Assembly: GCA_020829485.1 (NCBI GenBank)
Contig: JAIVFU010000009.1
Span: 62,001 to 126,000 of the forward strand
Direction of reading: 5' to 3'
Length of the DNA stretch: 64,000 nt
DNA from: Nostoc sp. CHAB 5834
GTDB lineage: Bacteria > Cyanobacteriota > Cyanobacteriia > Cyanobacteriales > Nostocaceae
Shown one piece after another: positions 1-7,209 of this stretch. Below the pieces are notes generated by a model. It was given only the letters and a program-made list of their open reading frames with translations. It ran no database searches and had not been told where the DNA came from. The first letter of the stretch is position 1; each line of letters begins with the position of its first letter. The position numbers were made by a program, and so were the translations under genes.

Positions 1-102
1 GAATTAGTTATGCACCATTCTCCTAGTGGTGTAGAAGCTGAGATTAATCGGTTGTTGATGCAACGATTTGCGGCGCTGGGTGTAGAAGTATTGCCCCCAT
101 AA
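1..102 (+). CDS. C-terminal fragment of an unidentified gene cut by the window edge
   Basis: Frame 1 is open from the first base to a TAA at 100-102 and gives 33 residues, ending in MQRFAALGVEVLPP. The composition looks like a real protein tail (LGVEVLPP resembles the end of an alpha/beta enzyme), and the convergent neighbour ends at 244. A minus-strand reading of the same DNA (4-222) has no recognisable character. The fragment is too short to name a family. Confidence 0.45.
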   Translation, partial: ELVMHHSPSGVEAEINRLLMQRFAALGVEVLPP

Positions 103-243
103 ATAGAATTTAGGGGCTATCCCGCCGTTGATATCCTGGTATTGTGACAGGAGATGATGATCTGCTAGTGCTAAACCCTTGGAGAGGCATTGAAATTCTG
201 ACTGTTCAAGAATTTTTAGCAAAGAACTAGCAAAAATAGCAGG

Positions 244-1263
244 TTACATGCCTGAGTAGGGTGCTAGGGCTAAAGTTTTCGTCAGATCAGCAAGGAGAAA
301 GCGATCGCAGAGGTTTAACAGTTCTACCTCGGTCTGCGTCTGTCGCATCAGCCGCAGGAAATGACCTTCAGCATCAACACTCAGGGCAATGTAGTTGAGG
401 AACATTTTGAGGTAGCCTACACGCGATCGCACTGGCATAGTTGCTGCTGCGGGGGTTTGCCATAAACGATCAATATAGTTGCGTACTTCTGCTAAAGGAA
501 CGGGCGCGATCGCCTCTCCCCGCAAGGCCTGCCGAATTTGATTAAAAAGCCAAGGATTCCCAATTGCCCAACGTCCCACCATCACACCCGCCGCGCCCGT
601 TTGAGAAAGCACTTTAAGGGCAGTTGTCGCAGAGTGGATATTACCATTGGCAAGCACTGGACAATCAACCCGTTTCACCGCTTCAGCGATCAAATCATAT
701 TTCACTGCTCCGTGGTACATATCTTTCACCGTGCGACCATGCAAACTCAGCAAATCAATGCTGTGGCGATTAATTATATCTAGAATTTCGTAAAAATTAT
801 CTGTATTTTCAAAGCCTACGCGCATCTTGACGGTTAAAGGGCGATCGTTCACAGCAGAACGCAGTTCTCCCAAAATCCGATCCACTTTTTCTGGTGAGAG
901 CAGCAATCCACCCCCAACATTTTTGCGATAGATTCTAGGTGCTGGACAGCCCATGTTCAAGTCAACTCCAGCGATATTATATTTGCAGAGTTGCTTTGCT
1001 GTTCTTACTAAGTCGGGAATGCTTTCGCCAATCATTTGAGCAAAAACGGGGCGACCGGTGTCGTTTTCGGTGATTGCTGCCAGAATGTTACGATTGAGTC
1101 GTGAGGTATCATTGACGCGGAAATACTCGGTGAAGAAGTAGTCAGGGCTGCCGTAGTGGGCAATGACTTTCATAAACCAGAGGTTTGTTACATCTTGCAT
1201 GGGCGCAAGAGCGGTGAGGGGTAGGTGTGGATGCCGCGATTGGGGGAGCGATACCTGGGACAT
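244..1263 (-). CDS. tRNA-dihydrouridine synthase family protein
   Basis: The 339-residue protein is an FMN-dependent TIM-barrel enzyme that reduces uridine to dihydrouridine in the tRNA D-loop, using NAD(P)H. The sequence shows LTALAPMQDVTN at the N-terminus (the Dus APM motif), then DLNMGCPAPRI with Cys106 as the expected catalytic acid, GGGLLLSPEKV, LTVKMRVGFEN and LHGRTVKDMYHG, and late in the protein VLANGNIHS and VMVGRWAIGNPWLF, which bind FMN phosphate. I start at the ATG at 1263. An in-frame TTG at 1284 would add seven residues but lies outside the family's usual start. Which D-loop position it modifies cannot be read from the sequence. It has no clear operon partner. Confidence 0.9.
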   Translation of the reverse strand: MSQVSLPQSRHPHLPLTALAPMQDVTNLWFMKVIAHYGSPDYFFTEYFRVNDTSRLNRNILAAITENDTGRPVFAQMIGESIPDLVRTAKQLCKYNIAGVDLNMGCPAPRIYRKNVGGGLLLSPEKVDRILGELRSAVNDRPLTVKMRVGFENTDNFYEILDIINRHSIDLLSLHGRTVKDMYHGAVKYDLIAEAVKRVDCPVLANGNIHSATTALKVLSQTGAAGVMVGRWAIGNPWLFNQIRQALRGEAIAPVPLAEVRNYIDRLWQTPAAATMPVRSRVGYLKMFLNYIALSVDAEGHFLRLMRQTQTEVELLNLCDRFLLADLTKTLALAPYSGM

Positions 1264-1433
1264 AGAGATTTTAGCGATCGACAAAACATCACTCTATCAA
1301 AAAAGTTCTGACTGAATTAATATCTTTAATCTAATAAATGCAAGTATCAGTATCAAGTAAAAAAGGTTTCAAAAATCTTGACACAACTTTCAAAGGTTTC
1401 AAACGTGAAAAAATTGATTAGTTGCAGAATAAG

Positions 1434-1757
1434 TTATAGTTTTAAGTCTTCATCAAATATTAATTCAATGTCTCTTGCACCATGAATGACTCGTAGAATA
1501 TCAATTGCTGATTCAGTGATGCGGTAAAAGATAAGATATTGTTGAAATCCTTTGATAGATATTTGTCGAATTTCTGCTAGATTGGGATGGATAAACTGAC
1601 ATTCTTTACCAATAGCTGGGGTTTTTGCTAATTGTTTAAATGTTGCTTCGGCTGCTGTTAAAAAGCGGTCTGAAACATCTAAGTTATCTTGTGCTATATA
1701 TGTTGCTAAGTCTATTAAGTCCCGGATAACTTGAGGTCTTTTTTTTATTTCAAACAT
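1434..1757 (-). CDS. RelE/ParE-superfamily toxin
   Basis: A 107-residue toxin of the type II RelE/ParE fold. It shows the family signatures ATYIAQDNLDVSDRFLTAAEATFKQLAKTP, GKECQFIHPNLAEIRQISIKGF, YLIFYRI and DILRVIHGARDIE, close to the typical ParE length of about 95-105 residues. The ATG at 1757 is chosen; a longer reading from 1823 would run back through the antitoxin gene. It starts five bases after the stop of the upstream antitoxin gene, so the two are co-transcribed. ParE toxins usually act on gyrase and RelE toxins on ribosome-bound mRNA. The sequence fits ParE better (conserved IHGARDIE), but the target is inferred. Confidence 0.87.
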   Translation of the reverse strand: MFEIKKRPQVIRDLIDLATYIAQDNLDVSDRFLTAAEATFKQLAKTPAIGKECQFIHPNLAEIRQISIKGFQQYLIFYRITESAIDILRVIHGARDIELIFDEDLKL

Positions 1758-1762
1758 CACGG

Positions 1763-2026
1763 CTAAATTGCATCTTGATGTTTGTTCATTCTTTGTCGGA
1801 TTGTTTGACGGATATCTTCCCAATCTTGAACAGTCATTTCTGTTGCATTCCCAGAGTTTAATCCTTCCAGAAGCATTGTTTCTAGACGTTCTTTAGCTCT
1901 TTGTTTTTGGTCTTGTCGCACTAATTCACGAAAATATTCGCTGACACTGCTGTAACCACCTTGAGCTACCTGTTCTTCTATATAAGTTCGCATGGTGTCA
2001 GGTAAGGAAATATTGATACTTTTCAC
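1763..2026 (-). CDS. ParD-like ribbon-helix-helix antitoxin
   Basis: An 87-residue antitoxin. The N-terminus KSINISLPDTMRTYIEEQ is the beta strand plus helix of an RHH DNA-binding fold. YSSVSEYFRELVRQDQ is the second helix of ParD proteins. The C-terminal 40 residues are charged and would wrap the toxin. The start is a GTG at 2026, because the next ATG would remove the DNA-binding strand. The RelE/ParE toxin follows after five bases. By analogy the antitoxin should repress its own promoter, probably within 2027-2100. Confidence 0.87.
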   Translation of the reverse strand: MKSINISLPDTMRTYIEEQVAQGGYSSVSEYFRELVRQDQKQRAKERLETMLLEGLNSGNATEMTVQDWEDIRQTIRQRMNKHQDAI

Positions 2027-2190
2027 AAGTGTTAGTTTTTGAATCTGTTTTTCTACATTATGGCAGTTTTTGCCACTTTATGCTGTCGCACAGAAGATGT
2101 TATTTGGGATTGAACTGTAGCAATTGTTTCACTGCACAGCATACAAGTACGTCACATTAGTAGAAGAGAAATTGCGCGATCGCGCCTGAT

Positions 2191-2264
2191 AATCTAATTT
2201 ATAATGGCATACAGCCAAATAATATTTTGAATTTTAAAATATATCACTTGATACCAGAGGCTTG
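2191..2264. repeat. First copy of a duplicated segment (pair with 2621-2698)
   Basis: About 75 bp here match 2621-2698 in the same orientation (shared blocks GGCATACA, CAAATAAT, TTTAAAATATAT, TTGATACCA). The first copy contains the 3' end of the minus-strand gene at 2244-2468. The second copy lies directly in front of the DUF2281-like gene. Confidence 0.6.
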
Positions 2265-2468
2265 GTAATCTGAAGGAAGTCGGAAAGAGTAGTTATTAAC
2301 TTTTTCTAAAAATTGATGGATTTTGGATTCTCCATCATCAATTGTTTGAGTAGATTCAGTTGGTTCCAAAATCACAATTTGTATAGTTTTACCTTCTAAT
2401 TCGGGGCTAAGTTTTTCACTCAGAACCAGTTCGCCATTAGTGCAGGTTGCTTGAAGAATTTTGAGCAT
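2244..2468 (-). CDS. Small antitoxin-like protein (DUF104-like N-terminus)
   Basis: A 74-residue protein beginning MLKILQATCTNGELVLSEKL, followed by ELEGKTIQIVILEP. This resembles the small beta-rich antitoxins of the AF2212/DUF104 type, which read as I-A-x-Y-x-N-G-x-L then L-x-E-G. The C-terminal tail (KIHQFLEKVNNYSFRLPSDY) is helical and then extended, as expected for a toxin-binding arm. No toxin gene lies beside it: a PIN-type remnant is found at 2925-3038, but on the other strand. ATG at 2468. Assignment is by resemblance only; it could be an uncharacterised cyanobacterial small protein. Confidence 0.55.
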   Translation of the reverse strand: MLKILQATCTNGELVLSEKLSPELEGKTIQIVILEPTESTQTIDDGESKIHQFLEKVNNYSFRLPSDYQASGIK

Positions 2469-2620
2469 AAAATTTACTGAATATGAAAATTGACTTTTTT
2501 AAGAGCTAACCAAAATCCTGTATCAACGATGAGTATATTTATTATCTAACGTACTTCTAATATTGAGGAAACTTTTCAGCATTACTTCATTGTAAACTAC
2601 TTTTAAACCGATCGCGGCTG

Positions 2621-2698
2621 ATAAATTTATAATTTATCAAGGCATACAATCAAATAATGTTTTAAAATTTAAAATATATTAGTTGATACCAAAGGCTA
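2621..2698. repeat. Second copy of a duplicated segment (pair with 2191-2264)
   Basis: This copy carries what looks like the decayed 3' end of a second gene of the kind at 2244-2468: read on the minus strand it gives FGIN-stop where the intact gene has SGIK-stop. It ends a few bases before the ATG of the next plus-strand gene and so probably provides part of its leader. Confidence 0.5.
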
Positions 2699-2704
2699 TA
2701 AAAA

Positions 2705-2941
2705 ATGAGCATTGAGGAAATTATTATAAACAAGGTAAGAATATTACCTCCTGATAAGCAACAAGAGGCGTTAGATTTTGTAGAATTTTTACTTGCAAAA
2801 ATACAAAAACAAGAGTTATCTGCTCAAGAAATAAAGTCAGGGGTTTCAGCTTTGACTCTGGCTCAAGAATACATTGGTTGTGTGGAAGCAGCGAGTGATT
2901 TGTCTACTAATAAAAATTATATAGATGCTTACGGTTCGTGA
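2705..2941 (+). CDS. DUF2281-like antitoxin
   Basis: A 78-residue protein with the hallmark of the DUF2281 antitoxin-like family near the N-terminus: IIINKVRILPPDKQQEALDFVEFLLAK. The second half (SALTLAQEYIGCVEAASDLSTN) fits the usual VapB-like tail that ends in a Gly/Ala-rich segment. Genes of this kind normally lie directly upstream of a PIN-domain (VapC) toxin, with overlapping ends. Here the overlapping downstream frame holds only a truncated PIN start (2925-3038), so the gene is probably an orphan antitoxin. ATG at 2705. Confidence 0.7.
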   Translation: MSIEEIIINKVRILPPDKQQEALDFVEFLLAKIQKQELSAQEIKSGVSALTLAQEYIGCVEAASDLSTNKNYIDAYGS

Positions 2942-3038
2942 TGAGGCGATGGTATTGCTAGATAGAGAACCATTAGTTGCAGTAATTAATCGCCGTGACC
3001 AGTTTCATAGCTGGATAACAACCCTTGAATTTTATTGA
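2925..3038 (+). pseudogene. Remnant of a PIN-domain (VapC-like) toxin gene
   Basis: In the frame overlapping the end of the DUF2281-like gene, an ATG at 2925 opens a 37-codon frame. It contains MVLLDREPLVAVINRRDQFHSWI, cut in the text here as MVLLDREPLVAV and INRRDQFHSW. PIN toxins begin with LLDTGPLVALINRRDxxHxW, so this is the first conserved strand and helix of a PIN domain. The first catalytic Asp is present, but the frame ends at a TGA after about 37 of the usual 130 residues and the rest of the domain is missing. The start overlapping the antitoxin gene is the standard VapBC arrangement. The fragment cannot be active. Confidence 0.7.
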
Positions 3039-3083
3039 TTATAATGTTATTAATTTCACAATTATTATTTCAATTAAGTAAAT

Positions 3084-3917
3084 ATGCGTAGACAAGAATC
3101 TGAGTTGTTTAAGTTTGCCTATTGTGGCTCAAACTTGGATCAAAAGCTTCAAGATTTGGCAAACTTGGCAGAGGGAGAGGAGTGGGGATATGAAAAAGAG
3201 CGGTATAGAGCAGGTAGCTCAGACAAACTACCGATTCTGCATAGTTATATCATTTATACTTTTGAACGAATCCAACAAAACCAATCTGAAAAAATCAAAA
3301 TAAAAGATAGTTATGCCTGTTTTAATACCGGATTGCTATCAAGACATTATTTGGAACCAATATATGCTTTATTCCGAAGCAATCCAAACAAGCTTAAAGA
3401 TGCTAACCTTCAAGATTGGATGTTGCTAAGGTTTTGTCCTCAAAGTGATAAAGACTTAATCCGTTTTGCGGGAAGCTTTCCTCCTAGAGTCACATACTAC
3501 GATTATCCAATGGAACTCTGGTTTAATCCAAAGCTGCAATTGACAATTGATTATGATCATATTATTCGAGAGAGAGGTGACTTTTATGACAATAAGAACA
3601 ATTATCGTTTTCCTGAAACTTATAAAGACTTGAGTATAAGTGAAAAGAGAGGTCTTCTAGAGGGAGGCGTTAGATTATTACAAGTAAGACTAGAAACAAG
3701 CTACAGAATACCAATTCCACAATTCTATTTCCCTAGACAGAAAATCCAATTCCTTTTACCAATTTATTTTGGTAACGCTGATAATGCAGCGATGGCTTTA
3801 GCTGCTGAATTTCATGGAGATAGCTACTATTCGTCAACTTGCCTCGACTTAGATATGGCTTATAACAATGCTAGACTGCTGGCGGCTCCTGATAGAGCTT
3901 TATGGCTAAAACCATAA
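3084..3917 (+). CDS. DUF3825-like protein
   Basis: A 277-residue soluble protein with no signal peptide. It has features I associate with DUF3825: LHSYIIYTFERIQQ, then YACFNTGLLSRHYLEPIYALF, then a long middle part ending in LEGGVRLLQVRLETSYRIPIPQFYF and IQFLLPIYFGNADNAAMALA. In other bacteria this domain sits beside RNA-binding OST-HTH or cold-shock domains and is thought to act in RNA biology, but no reaction is known. There is no extra domain here. It stands alone between the toxin-antitoxin zone and a repeat-filled spacer. The family call is moderate and the function unknown. Confidence 0.6.
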   Translation: MRRQESELFKFAYCGSNLDQKLQDLANLAEGEEWGYEKERYRAGSSDKLPILHSYIIYTFERIQQNQSEKIKIKDSYACFNTGLLSRHYLEPIYALFRSNPNKLKDANLQDWMLLRFCPQSDKDLIRFAGSFPPRVTYYDYPMELWFNPKLQLTIDYDHIIRERGDFYDNKNNYRFPETYKDLSISEKRGLLEGGVRLLQVRLETSYRIPIPQFYFPRQKIQFLLPIYFGNADNAAMALAAEFHGDSYYSSTCLDLDMAYNNARLLAAPDRALWLKP

Positions 3918-4037
3918 AAATTGCAACTCAATTTTGCTATCACTTAGCAAAATTTTATAGCTGTCAGTTTCTCACTTTAACTTTTTTGCCCCCACTCAGC
4001 CAAACAGGTAGATGGGGGTATCACATTACATGAAATA

Positions 4038-4115
4038 TTAATGAACTAACTCAATCGCACGTTTCGTCAACGCCTCAGCAGTCAAACCATTAAACGCTAT
4101 CAATTTACTAGCACT
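4038..4115 (-). pseudogene. Decayed second copy of the 3' end of the neighbouring transketolase-family gene
   Basis: Read on the minus strand, the DNA from 4115 down to a TAA at 4040-4038 gives LIAFNGLTAEALTKRAIELV plus H-stop, preceded by SASK. The intact gene at 4549-6762 ends SAGELMAFNGLTAEALTKRA then IALVH-stop. Over these 25 residues 21 are identical. Upstream of the match the DNA turns into the 21-bp repeat array. It is the last trace of a tandem paralogue, or of a partial duplication. Confidence 0.85.
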
Positions 4116-4281
4116 GACTCGTAAACTAACTTTTGTGACTCGTAAACTAGCTTTTGCGACTAGTAAACTAAGTTTCTGACTCGTAAAGCAACTTTTGTGA
4201 CTCGTAAACCAGCTTTTGCGACTCCAAAACCAGCTTTTGTGACTTCAAAACCAGCTTTTGCGACTCTAAAACCAACTTTTG
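4115..4281. repeat. Tandem array, 21-bp unit, about eight copies
   Basis: Degenerate copies of a unit like AGCTTTTGCGACTCGTAAACC follow head to tail, with ACTTTTGTGACTC variants. The array starts exactly where the transketolase-family remnant stops matching. Each unit is 21 bp, so frames stay open across it, but no start or gene-like composition is seen. Confidence 0.85.
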
Positions 4282-4425
4282 TCAAAGAATTTCAGCAAAT
4301 CTACTTCCATTTTTCCTGCCTGCTAAGTTTTCTTCAATAAAAAAACGCAAATATACGCATTCCAACGCAATTTCAGCGTTTATATACGTATAAATGCGAT
4401 AAAAGTGGAAACAATTTTAGCTTTA

Positions 4426-4548
4426 GGGACTTCCAAATAAAAAAATACTCAACTACTTCTTGTGGGGTGGGCATCTTGCCCGCCCGTATAGAAAGGCGGG
4501 CAAGATGCCCGCCCCACAATATTGAGTAATTTATTTGTTGGAAGTCTC
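4426..4548. mobile_element. MITE-like element with GGGACTTCC terminal inverted repeats
   Basis: The left end GGGACTTCCAAATAAA... and the right end ...TTGAGTAATTTATTTG...GGAAGTCTC are inverted copies over about 27 bp. The centre is a long hairpin (GTGGGGTGGGCATCTTGCCC pairing with its complement before 4520). It abuts the stop codon of the downstream minus-strand gene. Related copies lacking the left end are at 21138-21251 and 58561-58652. It has no coding capacity. Confidence 0.75.
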
Positions 4549-6762
4549 TTAATGCACTAACGCGATCGCCCTCTTTGTCAACGCTTCAGCAGTCAATCCA
4601 TTAAACGCCATCAACTCGCCAGCACTAGCTGTAGTTTCGCCACGTTTCCACGCAAAAGTATCGCGCTTTGCTGTACTCCTTAACAAAATTGGTTCCAGCA
4701 TCCCCGCAGCACCACCAGTAACAGCAATTAAGGCATCACCATCAAATAATTCGGCAAATTTCGCATCATCCAAGAAACCGCCTTCGGCTTGGGAACAGGT
4801 ATCCCATGCGGTATCATGACTACGGTACAATTGCCGAGGATTGATGACAGTAACTATCTTCACGCCAATACCTTCAGTTTCCAAGAAAGCAGCAGCTTCA
4901 AATACTGGTATTAATGTTAAATCGCCAATTACAGCAAATACAACTTGTTTATCACCAGCAACTTCATGTAATAGCACTGCACCATCGCGCAACCCTTGAC
5001 GAGTTTGTTCTAAAGTTGTACGAATTGGTAACGGCGATTTACTGGCTGTAATCACAATTCCCTTATTCTTAGTTTTCAATGCCCAGTCATAACAGGCTTG
5101 AATACTATTAGCATCAGGCGGAAATAATGGGAAAACATTTCCATTTCGCATCAATGAAGCAAAGTAAGCTTCAATTTCTGGACGTTGGTGAGTCCAACCG
5201 TTGCGCCCTTGCTCTAATGCGCCTGCTGTGAATAAAGTAATAGTCGAGGGAGTTTGACGGCGCAATTCTGCCATTGCTTGGGTTACAGTTTGCCAAATTG
5301 GTAATCCGTTGATGGCAAAAGATTCGTAAGAACACCACAAAGTTCTCGCACCCATTAACGCTAAACCCGCAGCTAAACCGGCACAAGCATCTTCACTCAA
5401 TGGTTCATAAACTTGTCCATTTGGGGCTTGATTATATAAGTCGTCGGTTGTGGGGTGGATAATCTTTAATGCTTGGTTGATGTTGGCAATTCCTGATGCT
5501 TCATTACCATCGGCGTTAGTGACGAGGAAATTTTGATCTTTATTTCCAACTATTCCTACTAATCGTCCCATCGCAGTTGTAGAAACTTTTGGTTCACCAC
5601 CAACTGCATATTCTTCTAAAGGTAATTCGCCTAATTCTGGTAATGGTAATTCAAATTCTGTCACCACAGTTTTCGCTGCTGGGCCACCACCGGCGCGTTC
5701 GGCATTTGTTCTAACTAATTGCCAAGCCTCCGCAGACAAAGCACGGGTTTGCAATGCACTAACAATATGCGGCGCATCCAGCGTATCTTTAGGATACAGG
5801 TTGTGAGATTTTGCACCTCGCGCATGGACTCCTGCACCTTTAAGTTGTTTAATAATAAAGACGGTAAGTTTACCGCCCAATGCAAAACGCGCTGCTTTAT
5901 CTACACCTGAAAGTACTGCTTGAGTGAATTCTAGGCGTTTCTCAAAGGAAAAGGCAGTACTATCAACGTAATCTCCTGGCTGGTTTTTATCGTCGAAATC
6001 CTTGGCATCAACTAACACGACTTCATCAAAACCGTTACCTTGCCAATATGCTTGCATCTCTGGGTTGGTTTTTAGAGAAACCATGCTGTGATGTTCTTGG
6101 CTGTAACCGTTCCACACCAACACCGGTAAGAAGTTGGTGACAGCAGGATAAGCTGTATGGAAATGCGCGATCGCACTTACAATATAAGGCTCACCTAATC
6201 CACCATCACCAACTGTAAAGGGGAACAACTTATCTTTGTGTAACAGTGCAGCCGCCATTGCAAAGTGTTGCCCTTGTCCTAAAGGCCCCGCAGGTGCGAG
6301 AATACCGGGAATGAAACCAGAAAGGTGTCCTAAAAGTCCGTGCTTTTCTCGGAAGCGATCGCGCAATTGTTGGACTGTAAAAATTCCCATGTCCTCTAGG
6401 GAACGATCCAAGAACATGGCACTATAAAATCCGGGGGCGTGGTGTCCGACTTCGGTAATAATGTTTTTGTATCCCAGCATGACAAGAGATGCGTAAGCTT
6501 CTGCTTGGCTGGCAAATCCGCCGGGATGCCCAGAAGCTTTACTAGCAGTAACTTGCAGAGTTAGGTAGCGGAGGGCATCGGCAGCAAGTAAAGTTTGATA
6601 CACGGCTGCTTTATCTGTGGGAGATGCGATCGCTACTTTGCCCGACTCTATAGCAGGTGTTGCGCCATAAGTTTCAAAATCTGGTAGTGTTTCACCAAAA
6701 TATTGAATTCCTTCAGAAAAATCAGGAAGCGCTGAAGATGCCTTTGGAGAAATTGCAGTCAT
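4549..6762 (-). CDS. Thiamine-diphosphate enzyme, transketolase/phosphoketolase superfamily (second phosphoketolase-like type)
   Basis: A 737-residue protein with the three-domain layout of transketolase-like enzymes. SGHPGG (77-82) and GPLGQG (159-164) line the TPP site. GDGGLGEP (185-192) is the metal/diphosphate-binding motif. A pyrimidine domain follows around 390-560 (EPLSEDACAGLAAGLALMGA, with the expected Glu), then a C-terminal domain. It is not the classical Xfp phosphoketolase, whose N-terminus and GDGEAETGP motif differ. It matches the second cyanobacterial type, which has been proposed as phosphoketolase 2 but whose reaction I cannot establish from sequence. Substrates would be ketose phosphates. 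ATG at 6762, no operon partner. A decayed copy of its 3' end lies 430 bp downstream. Confidence 0.8.
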   Translation of the reverse strand: MTAISPKASSALPDFSEGIQYFGETLPDFETYGATPAIESGKVAIASPTDKAAVYQTLLAADALRYLTLQVTASKASGHPGGFASQAEAYASLVMLGYKNIITEVGHHAPGFYSAMFLDRSLEDMGIFTVQQLRDRFREKHGLLGHLSGFIPGILAPAGPLGQGQHFAMAAALLHKDKLFPFTVGDGGLGEPYIVSAIAHFHTAYPAVTNFLPVLVWNGYSQEHHSMVSLKTNPEMQAYWQGNGFDEVVLVDAKDFDDKNQPGDYVDSTAFSFEKRLEFTQAVLSGVDKAARFALGGKLTVFIIKQLKGAGVHARGAKSHNLYPKDTLDAPHIVSALQTRALSAEAWQLVRTNAERAGGGPAAKTVVTEFELPLPELGELPLEEYAVGGEPKVSTTAMGRLVGIVGNKDQNFLVTNADGNEASGIANINQALKIIHPTTDDLYNQAPNGQVYEPLSEDACAGLAAGLALMGARTLWCSYESFAINGLPIWQTVTQAMAELRRQTPSTITLFTAGALEQGRNGWTHQRPEIEAYFASLMRNGNVFPLFPPDANSIQACYDWALKTKNKGIVITASKSPLPIRTTLEQTRQGLRDGAVLLHEVAGDKQVVFAVIGDLTLIPVFEAAAFLETEGIGVKIVTVINPRQLYRSHDTAWDTCSQAEGGFLDDAKFAELFDGDALIAVTGGAAGMLEPILLRSTAKRDTFAWKRGETTASAGELMAFNGLTAEALTKRAIALVH

Positions 6763-7209
6763 GCTGAGTACCTTTTGACGATTAGGTGAAACTGTAGATG
6801 CTTGTTGAATTTAACAAAAATTTTACATCTTCGAGGTTGTAACAGTTTATTGCTTTTTTGCAACGTTAGAATAAGTACTTTAATAATATGAATATCTACC
6901 CTTTGGTGGGGGTTATCACGGTTGCATCGGTGCGGCATTTTCGATGTATGAACTTAAAATTAGTAACAGCGATAATCTTATCCTATTTTGAACTAACCCT
7001 TACTGATAAACGTCCAGTACATCCTGTGCGTCGTGGTATTATGATTGTCCGTAGCGGTGGTGTAAAAATGGTTGTTACCAAAAAGGCAAACAATATCTTC
7101 TACTTGATTACTCAATCCTCCAATTTGCATATACCTCAATGTAGATCCGCTTGTTAGTACTTAGCCTTTACAGTAAATAGTAAGAGGACATTTAGGGGAT
7201 TACTAATTC
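6763..7209. other. Spacer with no supported gene
   Basis: This divergent spacer separates the transketolase-family gene (minus) from the DUF2993 gene (plus), so it should hold both promoters. An 89-codon frame at 6888-7157 has no recognisable domain, skewed composition and no good ribosome-binding site. I do not call it a gene. Confidence 0.5.

Noticed and set aside
1..222. A 72-codon minus-strand frame at the window start
   Set aside because: It overlaps the more protein-like plus-strand tail (1-102) and shows no family features.
3985..4020. Possible terminator behind the DUF3825-like gene (CCCCCA / TGGGGG)
   Set aside because: Only six pairs, a large loop and no T-run on either strand after the stem.
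4115..4281. CRISPR-like array
   Set aside because: Units follow directly with no spacers and the 21-bp units are degenerate; the other arrays in the window have the same layout.
6888..7157. An 89-codon open frame in the spacer before the DUF2993 gene
   Set aside because: No recognisable motif, odd composition and no ribosome-binding site; it lies in a divergent promoter region.
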